A stretch of 39,849 bases of DNA from Limisphaerales bacterium (lineage in GTDB: Bacteria > Verrucomicrobiota > Verrucomicrobiia > Limisphaerales > UBA11358). Positions 32,109 through 39,740 of the stretch are shown in pieces. Below the pieces are notes generated by a model. It made no database searches. It saw only the letters and a program-made list of their open reading frames with translations, and was not told the origin of the DNA. How positions within the stretch are numbered: the stretch's first letter is position 1; the number at the start of each line of letters is the position of its first letter. The position numbers were made by a program, and so were the translations under genes. The DNA is taken from contig PMOA01000045.1 of assembly GCA_003161635.1 (NCBI GenBank), positions 5,993 through 45,841 on the forward strand, in the 5' to 3' direction.

Positions 32109-32275
32109 TTAACGCAGAGTTCCCAACGTCACTTCAAGCAATTTCCTGACAAATTTCCCGATGCCGGGCGCCTGGGATTCGCGCGGGCCGGCAACGTTCA
32201 ACGTCCGAACACTGTTTTGCTTGAGGAATTCGGAAACGATTGTCTTCACAGGCTCATGTAATTTGGGATTCCAAG
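32109..32275 (-). pseudogene. C-terminal remnant of a YpsA/SLOG-type putative molybdenum carrier gene
   Basis: The open frame reads HEPVKTIVSEFLKQNSVRTL, then NVAGPRESQAPGIGKFVRK and LLEVTLGTLR, and stops (TAA) at 32109. The LNVAGPR.S..PGI..FV pattern is the C-terminal end of the putative molybdenum carrier (cpYpsA) family. The frame is cut abruptly at the stop codon of the glycosidase gene (32277). About 50 codons remain of a normal 150-180. I recognised it by pattern memory only. Confidence 0.6.
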
Positions 32276-32276
32276 A

Positions 32277-34541
32277 CTAGACATCTATTGCCACGACTTC
32301 ATGGTCGAGGACCGAGGGCACGGTAATCGTCAGTTCGGCACCGTTGCGCTGCACGCGCGGGCGTTTGTCCGCGGCCAGCAGATGCACTTTCTTCGCCCGA
32401 AGTCCCTCCGGCAGCCGGATGCGGACTTTTTGTTCGCCGACCGGAATCAACTCGCGGACCGGGCCTTTCATCATCATCGGGTTGGTGAGGTTCACCAGGT
32501 GGACGGTCAGGGAATTTTTCTGCCGCCAGATGGTCACGTCGAGGACGCAGGGGCCGGCCACGGTGACGGGCGGCTCTTCGTTCGTGGCCCATTCGACGGC
32601 GTTGCGCAACAGTTTGAAGTGGTCCACGCAAAGCACCTCCCAGAAAGTCCGGTCAATGTCCCATGGGAAATAAACCACGCGGCCGTGGGATGGTGGATGG
32701 TTGATAGTTGATAGTTGATTGGAAGAAGTGAGCCGACTCACGTCGGCTGCTACGAGTTCACGCAAAAACACCTGGGCGATGTCCGTTTTCTCGACGCGTG
32801 GATAAACCATTTCCATCGGCAAATCCGGGTAGCTGGGAATCAACGTCAACGGCGCGGTCGGGAACTTTTCACGTGGCTCCACCTCGACACGTGATACGCC
32901 GTGGATGATGCGCGGCGCGTCTTCGAGTCCTTTCAGCAACGGGTGGTGCGGATTGGCTTCGTGTTCCAGACGGAGATAGGTGTTTTGCATCCGGGCTTCG
33001 GTCTTGCCGCCGTAATTTACGCCGAACAGTCCGGCCAGCCCGAAGTTGTTCCGGCGGACGCCCCACTCGTTGCACAAGCTGGTTTCGTGAGTGGCAATCA
33101 CGCTGCCGCCGCCGCGAACGAATTCCTCGATTTGCCGGCATTGCGCGTCGGAAAGGGCGACAACGTTCGGCAGGATAAGCGTCTTGAACTGGCCAACGTG
33201 CGCGGCATCCAGAAGCCGGTCATGCACCAACTCAAACGGGATGCGCGCCTCGATCAATGCCTGATACCAGCCGTTGATGGGGTCCTCGACCTGATGGCCG
33301 ACGAACCACGCGGTCTGCTGGGAATAGACCACGCCGACCCGGGCGAGCGGACGTTCGTTCCGCAAATAGTTTTCCCAACCGGCTAGCCGGCGATAGATGT
33401 CCTCGACCGGTTTCAACCAGCGCTCGTCGTGCAGCACGCCGCCGAACTTGGTGAACCATGGACGCATGCCGTTCGCGACGAGGTCGGCGACCCAGAGCCG
33501 GATTTCCTCGCCGTTCTGCACCGAGTCCTTCCAACGATACGGTTCCTCAACTCCGACGCTGAAGATGCCGACGATGGGCTTCATGCCGAGCGCCGCGCGG
33601 TATTCCTTCGCGTTCATCCCGATGGCCCACGGCGCCATCAGACCGTGGCGCGCCTGGCGGTCGGCCATTAACGTCGGCGCGAGTTCACCGATCCTTTTCA
33701 TGTCGAGCGAACTGGTCGCGCCGCCGCCGGTGTTTGGAATCACGCACGAATCGGGATTGATCTTGCGGACCGCGCGATCCCAGGTTTGCCAGAGGTCGAA
33801 CAGCCGCTGTTGCCGCCAGAGCATGTAGGCGCGGCGGGCCGGGTCCTGCGGATTGTTCGTGCGCGGGAGGTCGAAGCCGGACGCGTCCTTGAAATTTTTC
33901 ACGCAGTGTTCGCAATAACACATCCCGGAGCCGTCCCAGCGATTGATAAAGATGCCGTCCACGCGGTAGCGCGACATGATCTCCTTCTTCACCTCGGTCA
34001 TGAACTCGAAGTTGTAGGGGCCAAGCCCGCACGTGACCCACATCTCCGGCGAAGCCCAATGCCGGCGTTTGTTGCCATCGGCGTCCACTGCGATCCAATC
34101 CGGGTGCGCTTTGGCAACGTCGTCGTACGTCGCATGCGGATCGGTGCGCACGATGACGACCATGCCGAGCTTGCGGCAGCCAGCGATGAGATCGCCGAGC
34201 ACGTCGCGGTCGCCGAGCCATTTGCTGCGATGATGAAAGGGAATTTGCGTCGGGTAATACGCCACGCAACCGCCGCCGCTCAGGCACACGGCGTCGGAAT
34301 GGGTCCGCTTGAAATAATCGAGCCAGAACGCGAGGTCGAATTTGCCGGGGTCATCTTCGACCAGCGTAAGCTGCGCCCAGCGCATCGGCTTATCCACCCA
34401 GGAGGGCGTTGGCACAATCAGCACCGGCGGCGCGTCAGCGGCCAGGAGCCGGCGCGGCGTGAATTGCGCGAGCGCCACGGCGGCGCCGGCGACAGCGGTG
34501 GTTTTCAGGAATTGTCTGCGGGTGAAAGTTGAAGTCGTCAT
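32277..34541 (-). CDS. Tat-exported glycoside hydrolase-like protein with trimerisation-type domain
   Basis: 754 residues. The N-terminus is a Tat signal: FTRRQFLKTTAVAGAAVALA with twin Arg at 8-9. A TIM-barrel-like part follows (about 45-400), with WLDYFKRTHSDAVCLSGGG, DGIFINRWDGSGMCYCEHC and IGMNAKEYR, resembling the hypothetical glycosyl hydrolase and beta-galactosidase clan. The region around 440-560 (FKTLILPNVVALSDAQCRQIEEFVRGGGSVIATHET) is the class I glutamine amidotransferase-like/trimerisation fold found in GH42-type enzymes. The substrate is unknown. ATG at 34541 is preferred over a TTG 4 codons earlier. Residues about 597-618 are encoded by a REP-like hairpin and a heptamer array. 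It follows the second glycosidase gene after 33 bases. Confidence 0.8.
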   Translation of the reverse strand: MTTSTFTRRQFLKTTAVAGAAVALAQFTPRRLLAADAPPVLIVPTPSWVDKPMRWAQLTLVEDDPGKFDLAFWLDYFKRTHSDAVCLSGGGCVAYYPTQIPFHHRSKWLGDRDVLGDLIAGCRKLGMVVIVRTDPHATYDDVAKAHPDWIAVDADGNKRRHWASPEMWVTCGLGPYNFEFMTEVKKEIMSRYRVDGIFINRWDGSGMCYCEHCVKNFKDASGFDLPRTNNPQDPARRAYMLWRQQRLFDLWQTWDRAVRKINPDSCVIPNTGGGATSSLDMKRIGELAPTLMADRQARHGLMAPWAIGMNAKEYRAALGMKPIVGIFSVGVEEPYRWKDSVQNGEEIRLWVADLVANGMRPWFTKFGGVLHDERWLKPVEDIYRRLAGWENYLRNERPLARVGVVYSQQTAWFVGHQVEDPINGWYQALIEARIPFELVHDRLLDAAHVGQFKTLILPNVVALSDAQCRQIEEFVRGGGSVIATHETSLCNEWGVRRNNFGLAGLFGVNYGGKTEARMQNTYLRLEHEANPHHPLLKGLEDAPRIIHGVSRVEVEPREKFPTAPLTLIPSYPDLPMEMVYPRVEKTDIAQVFLRELVAADVSRLTSSNQLSTINHPPSHGRVVYFPWDIDRTFWEVLCVDHFKLLRNAVEWATNEEPPVTVAGPCVLDVTIWRQKNSLTVHLVNLTNPMMMKGPVRELIPVGEQKVRIRLPEGLRAKKVHLLAADKRPRVQRNGAELTITVPSVLDHEVVAIDV
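32689..32723. repeat. Heptamer array inside the glycosidase gene
   Basis: GATGGTG, GATGGTT, GATAGTT, GATAGTT, GATTGGA. It is read in frame as a Ser/Asn/Thr/His/Pro-rich stretch just after the REP-like hairpin (32731-32753). Confidence 0.8.
32731..32753 (-). repeat. GTAG-headed REP-like hairpin in frame inside the glycosidase gene
   Basis: On the minus strand GTAGC is followed by AGCCGAC-type stem, loop GTGA, GTCGGCT. GTA is codon 597, giving VAADVSR, the same peptide as the copy in waaF (15555-15578). Confidence 0.85.
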
Positions 34542-34574
34542 GAGGCCGGGCAACTTGATGGCATAAAACCGGCA

Positions 34575-37355
34575 TCACGCCTGGCGCACGAAAAAGTAGG
34601 GCTGACCGTGCCAGCGACGTTCCAGTCCGGGACGCAACCACGCATCGCCGGAGACGTTGCGGATTTGAAAGTAATACTGCAACGGAAACGGCGAATCGGT
34701 GTACGCGGCCGCGATGACCGCGCGATAGTCATCCCCAGCGCGCTCCATCTCAATCATCTGCCAAATCTCCGCTTGATTGACGTGCCGGTAACGCAGGCGC
34801 AGGCCGGAAATCAGGGCCAGATTGCTGACCTTCGGCACGTGAGCGACGATGGTCAACGGCTGGCCGCGCTGGAATGAAGGTGGCGGTTCGTGAAGTCCAG
34901 CCAGTGGCGGATTTTCACCGTGTTCCGGTTTGGCGAGGGCTTGGTGCATGGCCTTTTCGATTACTTTACGATCCACCTTCAGCGGAGCCGTACCGGATTC
35001 GGAACCTTGTTTCAGAATTTTTTCCATGTCCAAGGTGTCGGCATCGATGGCCGGCAGCCGGTCCAGCCAGTGGCCGCGTTGGAAAAATTCAGGACCGAAA
35101 GTGATGTCGGAGACGTAAACATCCCTAGCTTGTCCCGCCAGTTCCGCCCACGCCACGCGTGCCATTTGATGCACATTGATGGCTGATTCCAGGGCCGGCC
35201 GATAACCGCTGCGTTCGTAAAGGGCGTAGAGCACCCCGGCCCGGAATTTCGCCGCGAAAAACCGGCCCAGCCCGGCTTGAATCGCAACGTCCACCGCCAG
35301 TCGCCGGAATCCGGCGCTCCGGGTGTCGCGCACTTTTGACCTTGCCCCGCGCAGCCGGGCTGACGCCGTTTCCGCTGCCTCCTCCAGTTGATTCGCGACC
35401 CAGGCCGGCGAGTATTTCCCGCTCGGCTCGTGTCCCAGCAGTTCATCAGCGAATTCATCAATGCCCAGGAAAAACTCCGGGTCGAGCGGGCTGACCGTGC
35501 CGAAACGCTTGGGGCTGGGTGTGTCGAAATAAGGTTGTGCCGGACTCAAACCCACGATCGCCATGTTGGTGTAAAGCTCCGGCCAGTAATTGTTGTTGGC
35601 CGCGGACGGGCAATGCGCCGTGGTCACCAGCGGGAGAATCCGGCTGGCCGACGCCAGCGCGCCTTCCATCTTTTCTGCACCGCCGCCGAACTGATGGCGC
35701 AGCGAACGCCGCCAGCCATCGGCGTTGCCGTCCGGGTTGTAAAGGTTCCGGCCCCAGACGCGGTAGGTGTAGTCGAATTTTTCAAAGTCACCGCCTTTTG
35801 CCCGCAAGGAAACGTCGGCATAAGCATCGCGTCCGCCGGGCAGGCCCGAGCCTTTGCGGCCTTTGAAGAAAAGGGGTTCAAACAGTTCCACGCCCTGGCT
35901 GCCGCAAAAACTCGAAACCCGGCCGTAGGCAGCGGCCGTTTCCGGGTCACCCCACAACAACAGCCGTTGCGTCCCCGGCCAGATGCGATGCAGCACACCG
36001 TAGCGACGGTCCTCGGTCAGCAAATCGCCGTAGCCGTAGCGGAGGAAGGAGCGCGAACCCGAACTGCGCGAGAAGAAACCAGTGTCCGGGGCGTTGCGCG
36101 GCATTTCCTGCTGTCGGATGGCGCCTTGCATGTAGGGCAGGCCCATGTGCTCGGCCCAGAATTTCGGCGAGATGTTCACCGGCATGCCCGTGCCCAGCGC
36201 CACGTCGATGATTTCCTGGTCAATGCCCTTGGCATGCAGATCAATCCTGACGCTGCGGCCGCACTGGACGATGCCGTCAAAAATTGTCTTCCAAATAACA
36301 GTGTTACCTTCGGCCACGCCGCTTTCACCATGGGTGCGGATGGTGATGCCGCTGATGGAGGGACAAGCGGTGAGCAACATACGCAGGGCATCGCGGCAGT
36401 AAGGCGCCTGGGTTTCCGGCGTAAGCCCGTCGATGGTGTAATTCGCCTTCGGGCTGTTCGTCCACCGGTAGGCGTGGGTCCAGAGCCCCAGTTGGAATTG
36501 CAGGCCGCGTTTGGCCGTTTCGTCGCTGATGAACCGGAGCATCTCCAGATTGCGGTCGCGCTCGGCATCGAGCAGCGGAACCGCGCGCACGTTGTAACCC
36601 GGCACCGACAAAAGAAACGGATAGGCAAAATGAAAGTAGCAATCGCGAATGTCCGTGGTGAAATCGTAGGCCAGCCCAAAGGCGAGGTTGAATCGGTTGA
36701 ACCGTTGCGTCGCCAGCATCGTAAGGTAGGACGGCCAGAAGTTCCGATCGTTGAACCAGGGTATGTCCTCGACATTGCTGACGAACGCGCGGGCGACACT
36801 GCGAATCGCATTGGCAGGTTGCTCGGCGGTTGGCTTCACCGCCTTCAATGCGGCGATCGGGTCGGTGGCGAAATTCACCCGGTCCGCCAGATCCAGCAGC
36901 GCGTAAACCAGTCCGCGCGCGTCGGAACCTGTAGCTAGCAAGATCTTCCATTTCCCAATTGTTCCATGCGACAATGCAAGGCTTTCGGAAACGGCCGGCA
37001 ACGAAATGCCCGCCAATTCGAGTACCGCCCGGGAGAGGCGCGAAGCGCGACCAGCCACGAGAACACACTCTTGTGAAGGTGGTGCGACTTCGAGCCTTGG
37101 ATAAGTTTGCGCCGAAATCCCGCGTGCCACGAGTGCCTCGCGCAATTGTTCCACCGCCCACTGCACGGGTGGTTGCTTCACGACCGGGTCTGACGCATCC
37201 AGCACGATGGAAATGGCCGGGTGGTTTTCGCGGGCGGAGAGGGGTAGTTGAAGCAGGCTGGCGCCGGCCACGGCCGCGGCCGCCATCCCGGTTTTCTTGA
37301 TGAAGTGCCGCCGGGTCTCACCGGGACAAGTGGAATGATCTGGATCGGGACGCAT
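34575..37355 (-). CDS. Tat-exported large glycosidase-like protein
   Basis: 926 residues. The Tat signal has twin Arg at 15-16 (TRRHFIKKTGMAAAAVAGASLL). The next 130 residues (PAISIVLDASDPVVKQPP, then VQWAVEQLREALVARGI, and LLATGSDARGLVYALLDLAD) look like the N-terminal domain of GH67 alpha-glucuronidase/GH20-type enzymes. A large barrel-like part follows (RFNRFNLAFGLAYDFTTD, FQLGLWTHAYRWTN, GITIRTHGESGV), then a helical region, and the last 110 residues (PLTIVAHVPKVSNLALISGLRLRYRHVNQ) are an immunoglobulin-like module. The substrate is unknown; a uronic-acid-containing plant polymer is plausible. ATG at 37355 was taken; a TTG 6 codons earlier is also open. It is the first gene of a pair with the downstream glycosidase. 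Confidence 0.78.
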   Translation of the reverse strand: MRPDPDHSTCPGETRRHFIKKTGMAAAAVAGASLLQLPLSARENHPAISIVLDASDPVVKQPPVQWAVEQLREALVARGISAQTYPRLEVAPPSQECVLVAGRASRLSRAVLELAGISLPAVSESLALSHGTIGKWKILLATGSDARGLVYALLDLADRVNFATDPIAALKAVKPTAEQPANAIRSVARAFVSNVEDIPWFNDRNFWPSYLTMLATQRFNRFNLAFGLAYDFTTDIRDCYFHFAYPFLLSVPGYNVRAVPLLDAERDRNLEMLRFISDETAKRGLQFQLGLWTHAYRWTNSPKANYTIDGLTPETQAPYCRDALRMLLTACPSISGITIRTHGESGVAEGNTVIWKTIFDGIVQCGRSVRIDLHAKGIDQEIIDVALGTGMPVNISPKFWAEHMGLPYMQGAIRQQEMPRNAPDTGFFSRSSGSRSFLRYGYGDLLTEDRRYGVLHRIWPGTQRLLLWGDPETAAAYGRVSSFCGSQGVELFEPLFFKGRKGSGLPGGRDAYADVSLRAKGGDFEKFDYTYRVWGRNLYNPDGNADGWRRSLRHQFGGGAEKMEGALASASRILPLVTTAHCPSAANNNYWPELYTNMAIVGLSPAQPYFDTPSPKRFGTVSPLDPEFFLGIDEFADELLGHEPSGKYSPAWVANQLEEAAETASARLRGARSKVRDTRSAGFRRLAVDVAIQAGLGRFFAAKFRAGVLYALYERSGYRPALESAINVHQMARVAWAELAGQARDVYVSDITFGPEFFQRGHWLDRLPAIDADTLDMEKILKQGSESGTAPLKVDRKVIEKAMHQALAKPEHGENPPLAGLHEPPPSFQRGQPLTIVAHVPKVSNLALISGLRLRYRHVNQAEIWQMIEMERAGDDYRAVIAAAYTDSPFPLQYYFQIRNVSGDAWLRPGLERRWHGQPYFFVRQA

Positions 37356-37452
37356 GGTTTGATGCGGATTCAAGGCTTTTTGCCCGCTGCTGGCGAGGAA
37401 ATATTATTCGGGTCTGGCATCTCGGATTTGGGTTCCAAGGGGGAATTTGTTA

Positions 37453-37478
37453 GTAGGGCGCGCAGTCCTCTGCGCGCC
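37453..37478 (+). repeat. GTAG-headed REP-like hairpin
   Basis: GTAG (37453-37456) directly followed by a perfect 9-base stem with loop TCCT (37457-37478). Same architecture as at 10110, 15555 and 32731. Confidence 0.8.
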
Positions 37479-37597
37479 GGTCTTTCCGATGGCCATATTG
37501 AAGCGCAGCGGGCAGCGGAGTGCTCGCCCTGCTTTAATCCGTGCAGTCCAAGACCGGTCGGTTGTTTCGACAACTCACATTGTACGCGAAGCGTTTT

Positions 37598-37620
37598 GGA
37601 GTGCGCCAGCCCCCTGGCGC
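37598..37620 (+). repeat. GGAG-headed REP-like hairpin
   Basis: GGAG (37598-37601), one T, then a perfect 7-base stem GCGCCAG/CTGGCGC with loop CCCC. The sequence TTGGAGTGCGC is shared with 14743-14753. Confidence 0.7.
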
Positions 37621-37631
37621 TTTTGGAGAGA

Positions 37632-37673
37632 AACATCGAACATTCAACATCGAACATCGAACGTCCAATTTTG
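37632..37673. repeat. Heptamer array ending at the cupin stop codon
   Basis: AACATCG, AACATTC, AACATCG, AACATCG, AACGTCC, AATTTTG. The unit is the same as in the gatA/gatC gap (1164-1202), 36 kb away. Confidence 0.85.
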
Positions 37674-37675
37674 GG

Positions 37676-38005
37676 TTACGCCACCGTCAGCGGGCCGTCG
37701 AAGATGGTCAGGCTGATGACTTCCGTTTTGGCGACGTGCGGTCCGTGTTGGACGCCCTTGGGCGCGTAGAACAACGCCCCGGTGGTGTAGGTCACGCCGG
37801 ATTCGTCCCATTCGCCGGAAAGCACGTAGGCCCATTCATTGGCGTCCGGATGCGTGTGGGCCGGGATCGTACAGCCGGCCTTGAACTTGCGCAGCACCAC
37901 CACGCCGCCGGTGCTTTCATTTTTGTGCAGCACCATCAGTTCGACATTTTCATAAGGGCCGGGCTGCCAGACTTTGTCTTTGGTCAATGCCACGTAGGGA
38001 AACAT
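37676..38005 (-). CDS. Cupin-domain protein (ChrR-like)
   Basis: A 109-residue single cupin. Motif 1 is TIPAHTHPDANEWAYVLSGEW (His ligands in HTH and the Glu of NEW), motif 2 includes YAPKGVQHGPH. Such short cupins bind a metal and may act as sensors (ChrR-like) or small enzymes; no anti-sigma domain is attached, and no sigma-factor gene is nearby, so the function is open. ATG at 38005 gives a standard cupin N-terminus. The stop is 2 bases after a heptamer array. It stands apart from the glycosidase genes (320-base repeat-rich gap) and is divergent from pheA. Confidence 0.88.
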   Translation of the reverse strand: MFPYVALTKDKVWQPGPYENVELMVLHKNESTGGVVVLRKFKAGCTIPAHTHPDANEWAYVLSGEWDESGVTYTTGALFYAPKGVQHGPHVAKTEVISLTIFDGPLTVA

Positions 38006-38128
38006 GGCTTAATCGAAGCGGATTGCGTCGGATTTGCAAGCGCGGAGTCAAAAAACCGCAAGGATTGTTCATTGCCAGCCATTATTGATTTCATATTTGT
38101 CTGCTTTTTATCGCGCGAAACTGATTTG

Positions 38129-38156
38129 ATTCTTCATTCTTAATTCTGCATTCTGC
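38129..38156. repeat. Heptamer array just upstream of pheA
   Basis: ATTCTTC, ATTCTTA, ATTCTGC, ATTCTGC. It ends 1 base before the TTG start considered for pheA, so it fills the space where a Shine-Dalgarno site would be. Confidence 0.8.
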
Positions 38157-38157
38157 C

Positions 38158-39225
38158 TTGGTTGTGAACATTCCCGAACATCGCAAGGCGATTGACAGGC
38201 TGGACGCGCACATCGTGCGGCTGCTCAATGAGCGCACGAAGCACGTGCTCGCCATCGGCGACATGAAGCTCAAGGCCGGCGAGGAAATTTACGCGCCGCA
38301 CCGCGAACGCGCCGTGTTGCAACGCATCTGCCAGTCGAACGAAGGGCCGGTAACCGACGACCAGCTCTGCGCGATTTACCGCGAAATCATGTCCAGCGCG
38401 CTGGCGTTGGAGAAGACCATGTCCATTGCGTATCTCGGCCCGGAGGCGACGTTCACGCATCAGGCCGCCATCCGCCGTTTCGGTTCCAGTCTGCGCTATG
38501 TGTCGCAAAAGACCATTGCCGACGTGTTCACCGAGGTCAGCAAAAACCGCGCGGATTACGGCGTCGTGCCGGTCGAAAACACCACCGAAGGCGTCGTCAC
38601 GCACACACTCGACATGTTCGTGGACAGCGATTTGAAAATCGTTTCGCAAATTGTTTTGCCGATTCAATATTGCGTGGCCGGCAATGGCCGCTTGCGGGAT
38701 ATACGGCGATTGCATGTGCATCCGCAGGCGCTGGCGCAATGCCGGCAATGGGTGCAGCAGCATCTTCCCAAAGTCGAAATTTTTGAAACGTCATCGAACG
38801 CCCGTTCCGCTGAACTGGCCGCGAAAGGAAAAACTAACGCCGCCGTCACCGGCCTTCTGGCCGCCGAGAAATACGGCTTGAGCGTGCTGGAACAGGACAT
38901 CCAGGACAACGCCGCCAACGCCACGCGCTTCCTCGTGCTGGGCCGCCAATGCAGTCCGCCCACGGGCGACGACCGCACGAGCCTGCTGGTCAGCGTCGCC
39001 GACAAGGCCGGCGCGTTGTATCAGGCGATCGCCGCGTTCCGCCGCCACAAAATCAACATGACCAAAATTGAATCGCGCCCCAGCAAACGGAAGGCGTGGG
39101 AATATTTCTTCTTCATCGATTGCGACGGCCACGTGCAGGACCGCAAGGTCGTCAAAGCCATCCAGCTTCTGGGCGAGCACTGCAACTTCATCAAAGTCCT
39201 CGGCTCGTATCCGAACACCGAGTAG
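38158..39225 (+). CDS. pheA: Bifunctional chorismate mutase/prephenate dehydratase
   Basis: PheA makes phenylpyruvate from chorismate. The N-terminal AroQ-type chorismate mutase (about 1-85) has RKAIDRLDAHIVRLLNERTKHVLAIGDMK. The prephenate dehydratase part begins IAYLGPEATFTHQAA and includes VVPVENTTEGVV and the catalytic-type NATRFLVLG. The C-terminal ACT domain has the ESRPSK motif expected for phenylalanine feedback binding. The 355 residues match the family. No ATG is usable; TTG at 38158 or GTG at 38164 (VNIPEHRKAIDRLD) are candidates, and GTG fits the family N-terminus at least as well. Upstream lies only a heptamer array. A single gene; no shikimate neighbours. Confidence 0.95.
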   Translation: MVVNIPEHRKAIDRLDAHIVRLLNERTKHVLAIGDMKLKAGEEIYAPHRERAVLQRICQSNEGPVTDDQLCAIYREIMSSALALEKTMSIAYLGPEATFTHQAAIRRFGSSLRYVSQKTIADVFTEVSKNRADYGVVPVENTTEGVVTHTLDMFVDSDLKIVSQIVLPIQYCVAGNGRLRDIRRLHVHPQALAQCRQWVQQHLPKVEIFETSSNARSAELAAKGKTNAAVTGLLAAEKYGLSVLEQDIQDNAANATRFLVLGRQCSPPTGDDRTSLLVSVADKAGALYQAIAAFRRHKINMTKIESRPSKRKAWEYFFFIDCDGHVQDRKVVKAIQLLGEHCNFIKVLGSYPNTE

Positions 39226-39287
39226 TTTCGACTTCTGAAACGATGTGCCGCAACTTGAGCCGGGCGTGAAGCTCGTGTAACTTCGGG

Positions 39288-39740
39288 TTGATGAAAAGAC
39301 GTATGGTTCAAAGTTTTGGCAATGCTTTTTTGGGGAAACCGTCGCGAAAGGGCGCGCCAATCATTCCTAAAATTCCGTCCGGCATGGTTGCTCCGGCACA
39401 AAACCCGGCGGAACGCAGGCAGACCTACAGCAAGGTCTTCCGTTGGCGTCTGCCGGAGGGCCAGACACAGGAGCCGGCCGCGGTTGAAATCATCGGCACT
39501 TTCACAAACTGGCAGAAGGTGCCGCTGATGCGTGACGGCGTATTGGATGCCTGGCATGTCACGCTCCATCACCTTCATTGCGGTCGCATGCATCACTATA
39601 TGCTGCTGGTGGATGGCCAGCCGGTTCGCGACAAGCATTGCGATGGGCTGGCCGTTCCTCATGGCCCGCAGGAGGAGCAATATCAGTTGATGACCGATCG
39701 GGGACCGCGCGTGTTGATGCTCTTTGCGCAGACGAAATAG
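39288..39740 (+). CDS. Stand-alone glycogen-binding (CBM48/AMPK-type) domain protein
   Basis: 150 residues. After a basic N-terminal 45 residues comes an E-set domain of the CBM48/AMPK-beta type: AAVEIIGTFTNWQKVPLMRD (65-82), then DAWHVTLHHLHCGRMHHYMLLVDGQPVRD. The GTFTNW motif (70-75) supplies the Trp of the starch/glycogen pocket, and the YMLLVDG strand is typical. No enzyme domain is attached. It probably binds glycogen or a related glucan in the cytoplasm; glgC in this window makes the glycogen precursor, but the two genes are far apart. No signal peptide is seen. ATG at 39288; the second Met codon could also serve. Confidence 0.85.
   Translation: MMKRRMVQSFGNAFLGKPSRKGAPIIPKIPSGMVAPAQNPAERRQTYSKVFRWRLPEGQTQEPAAVEIIGTFTNWQKVPLMRDGVLDAWHVTLHHLHCGRMHHYMLLVDGQPVRDKHCDGLAVPHGPQEEQYQLMTDRGPRVLMLFAQTK

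Larger units (their letters stand above)
31944..32276. other. Region with two gene tails and a heptamer array
   Basis: No intact gene. It contains the end of an SPL-like gene (32025-32066), a degenerate heptamer array (32070-32097) and the end of a molybdenum-carrier-like gene (32109-32275), all in minus-strand orientation. Confidence 0.65.
37356..37675. other. Repeat-filled region between the cupin and glycosidase genes
   Basis: No gene. A GTAG-headed hairpin (GGCGCGCAG/CTGCGCGCC, loop TCCT, 37457-37478), a GGAG-headed hairpin (GCGCCAG/CTGGCGC, loop CCCC, 37603-37620) and a heptamer array (37632-37673) fill much of it. Promoter elements for the glycosidase pair must lie here but none is clear. 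Confidence 0.65.

Noticed and set aside
35388-36938. Open frame of 516 codons on the plus strand opposite the large glycosidase
   Set aside because: Antisense shadow with Arg/Ala/Val/His-rich composition and no signal or motif; the minus-strand frame has a Tat signal and domain patterns.
37632-37673. Heptamer array as a binding-site cluster for a replication initiator (iterons)
   Set aside because: No initiator gene is nearby, the same unit recurs 36 kb away and other arrays have unrelated units; chromosome housekeeping genes surround it.
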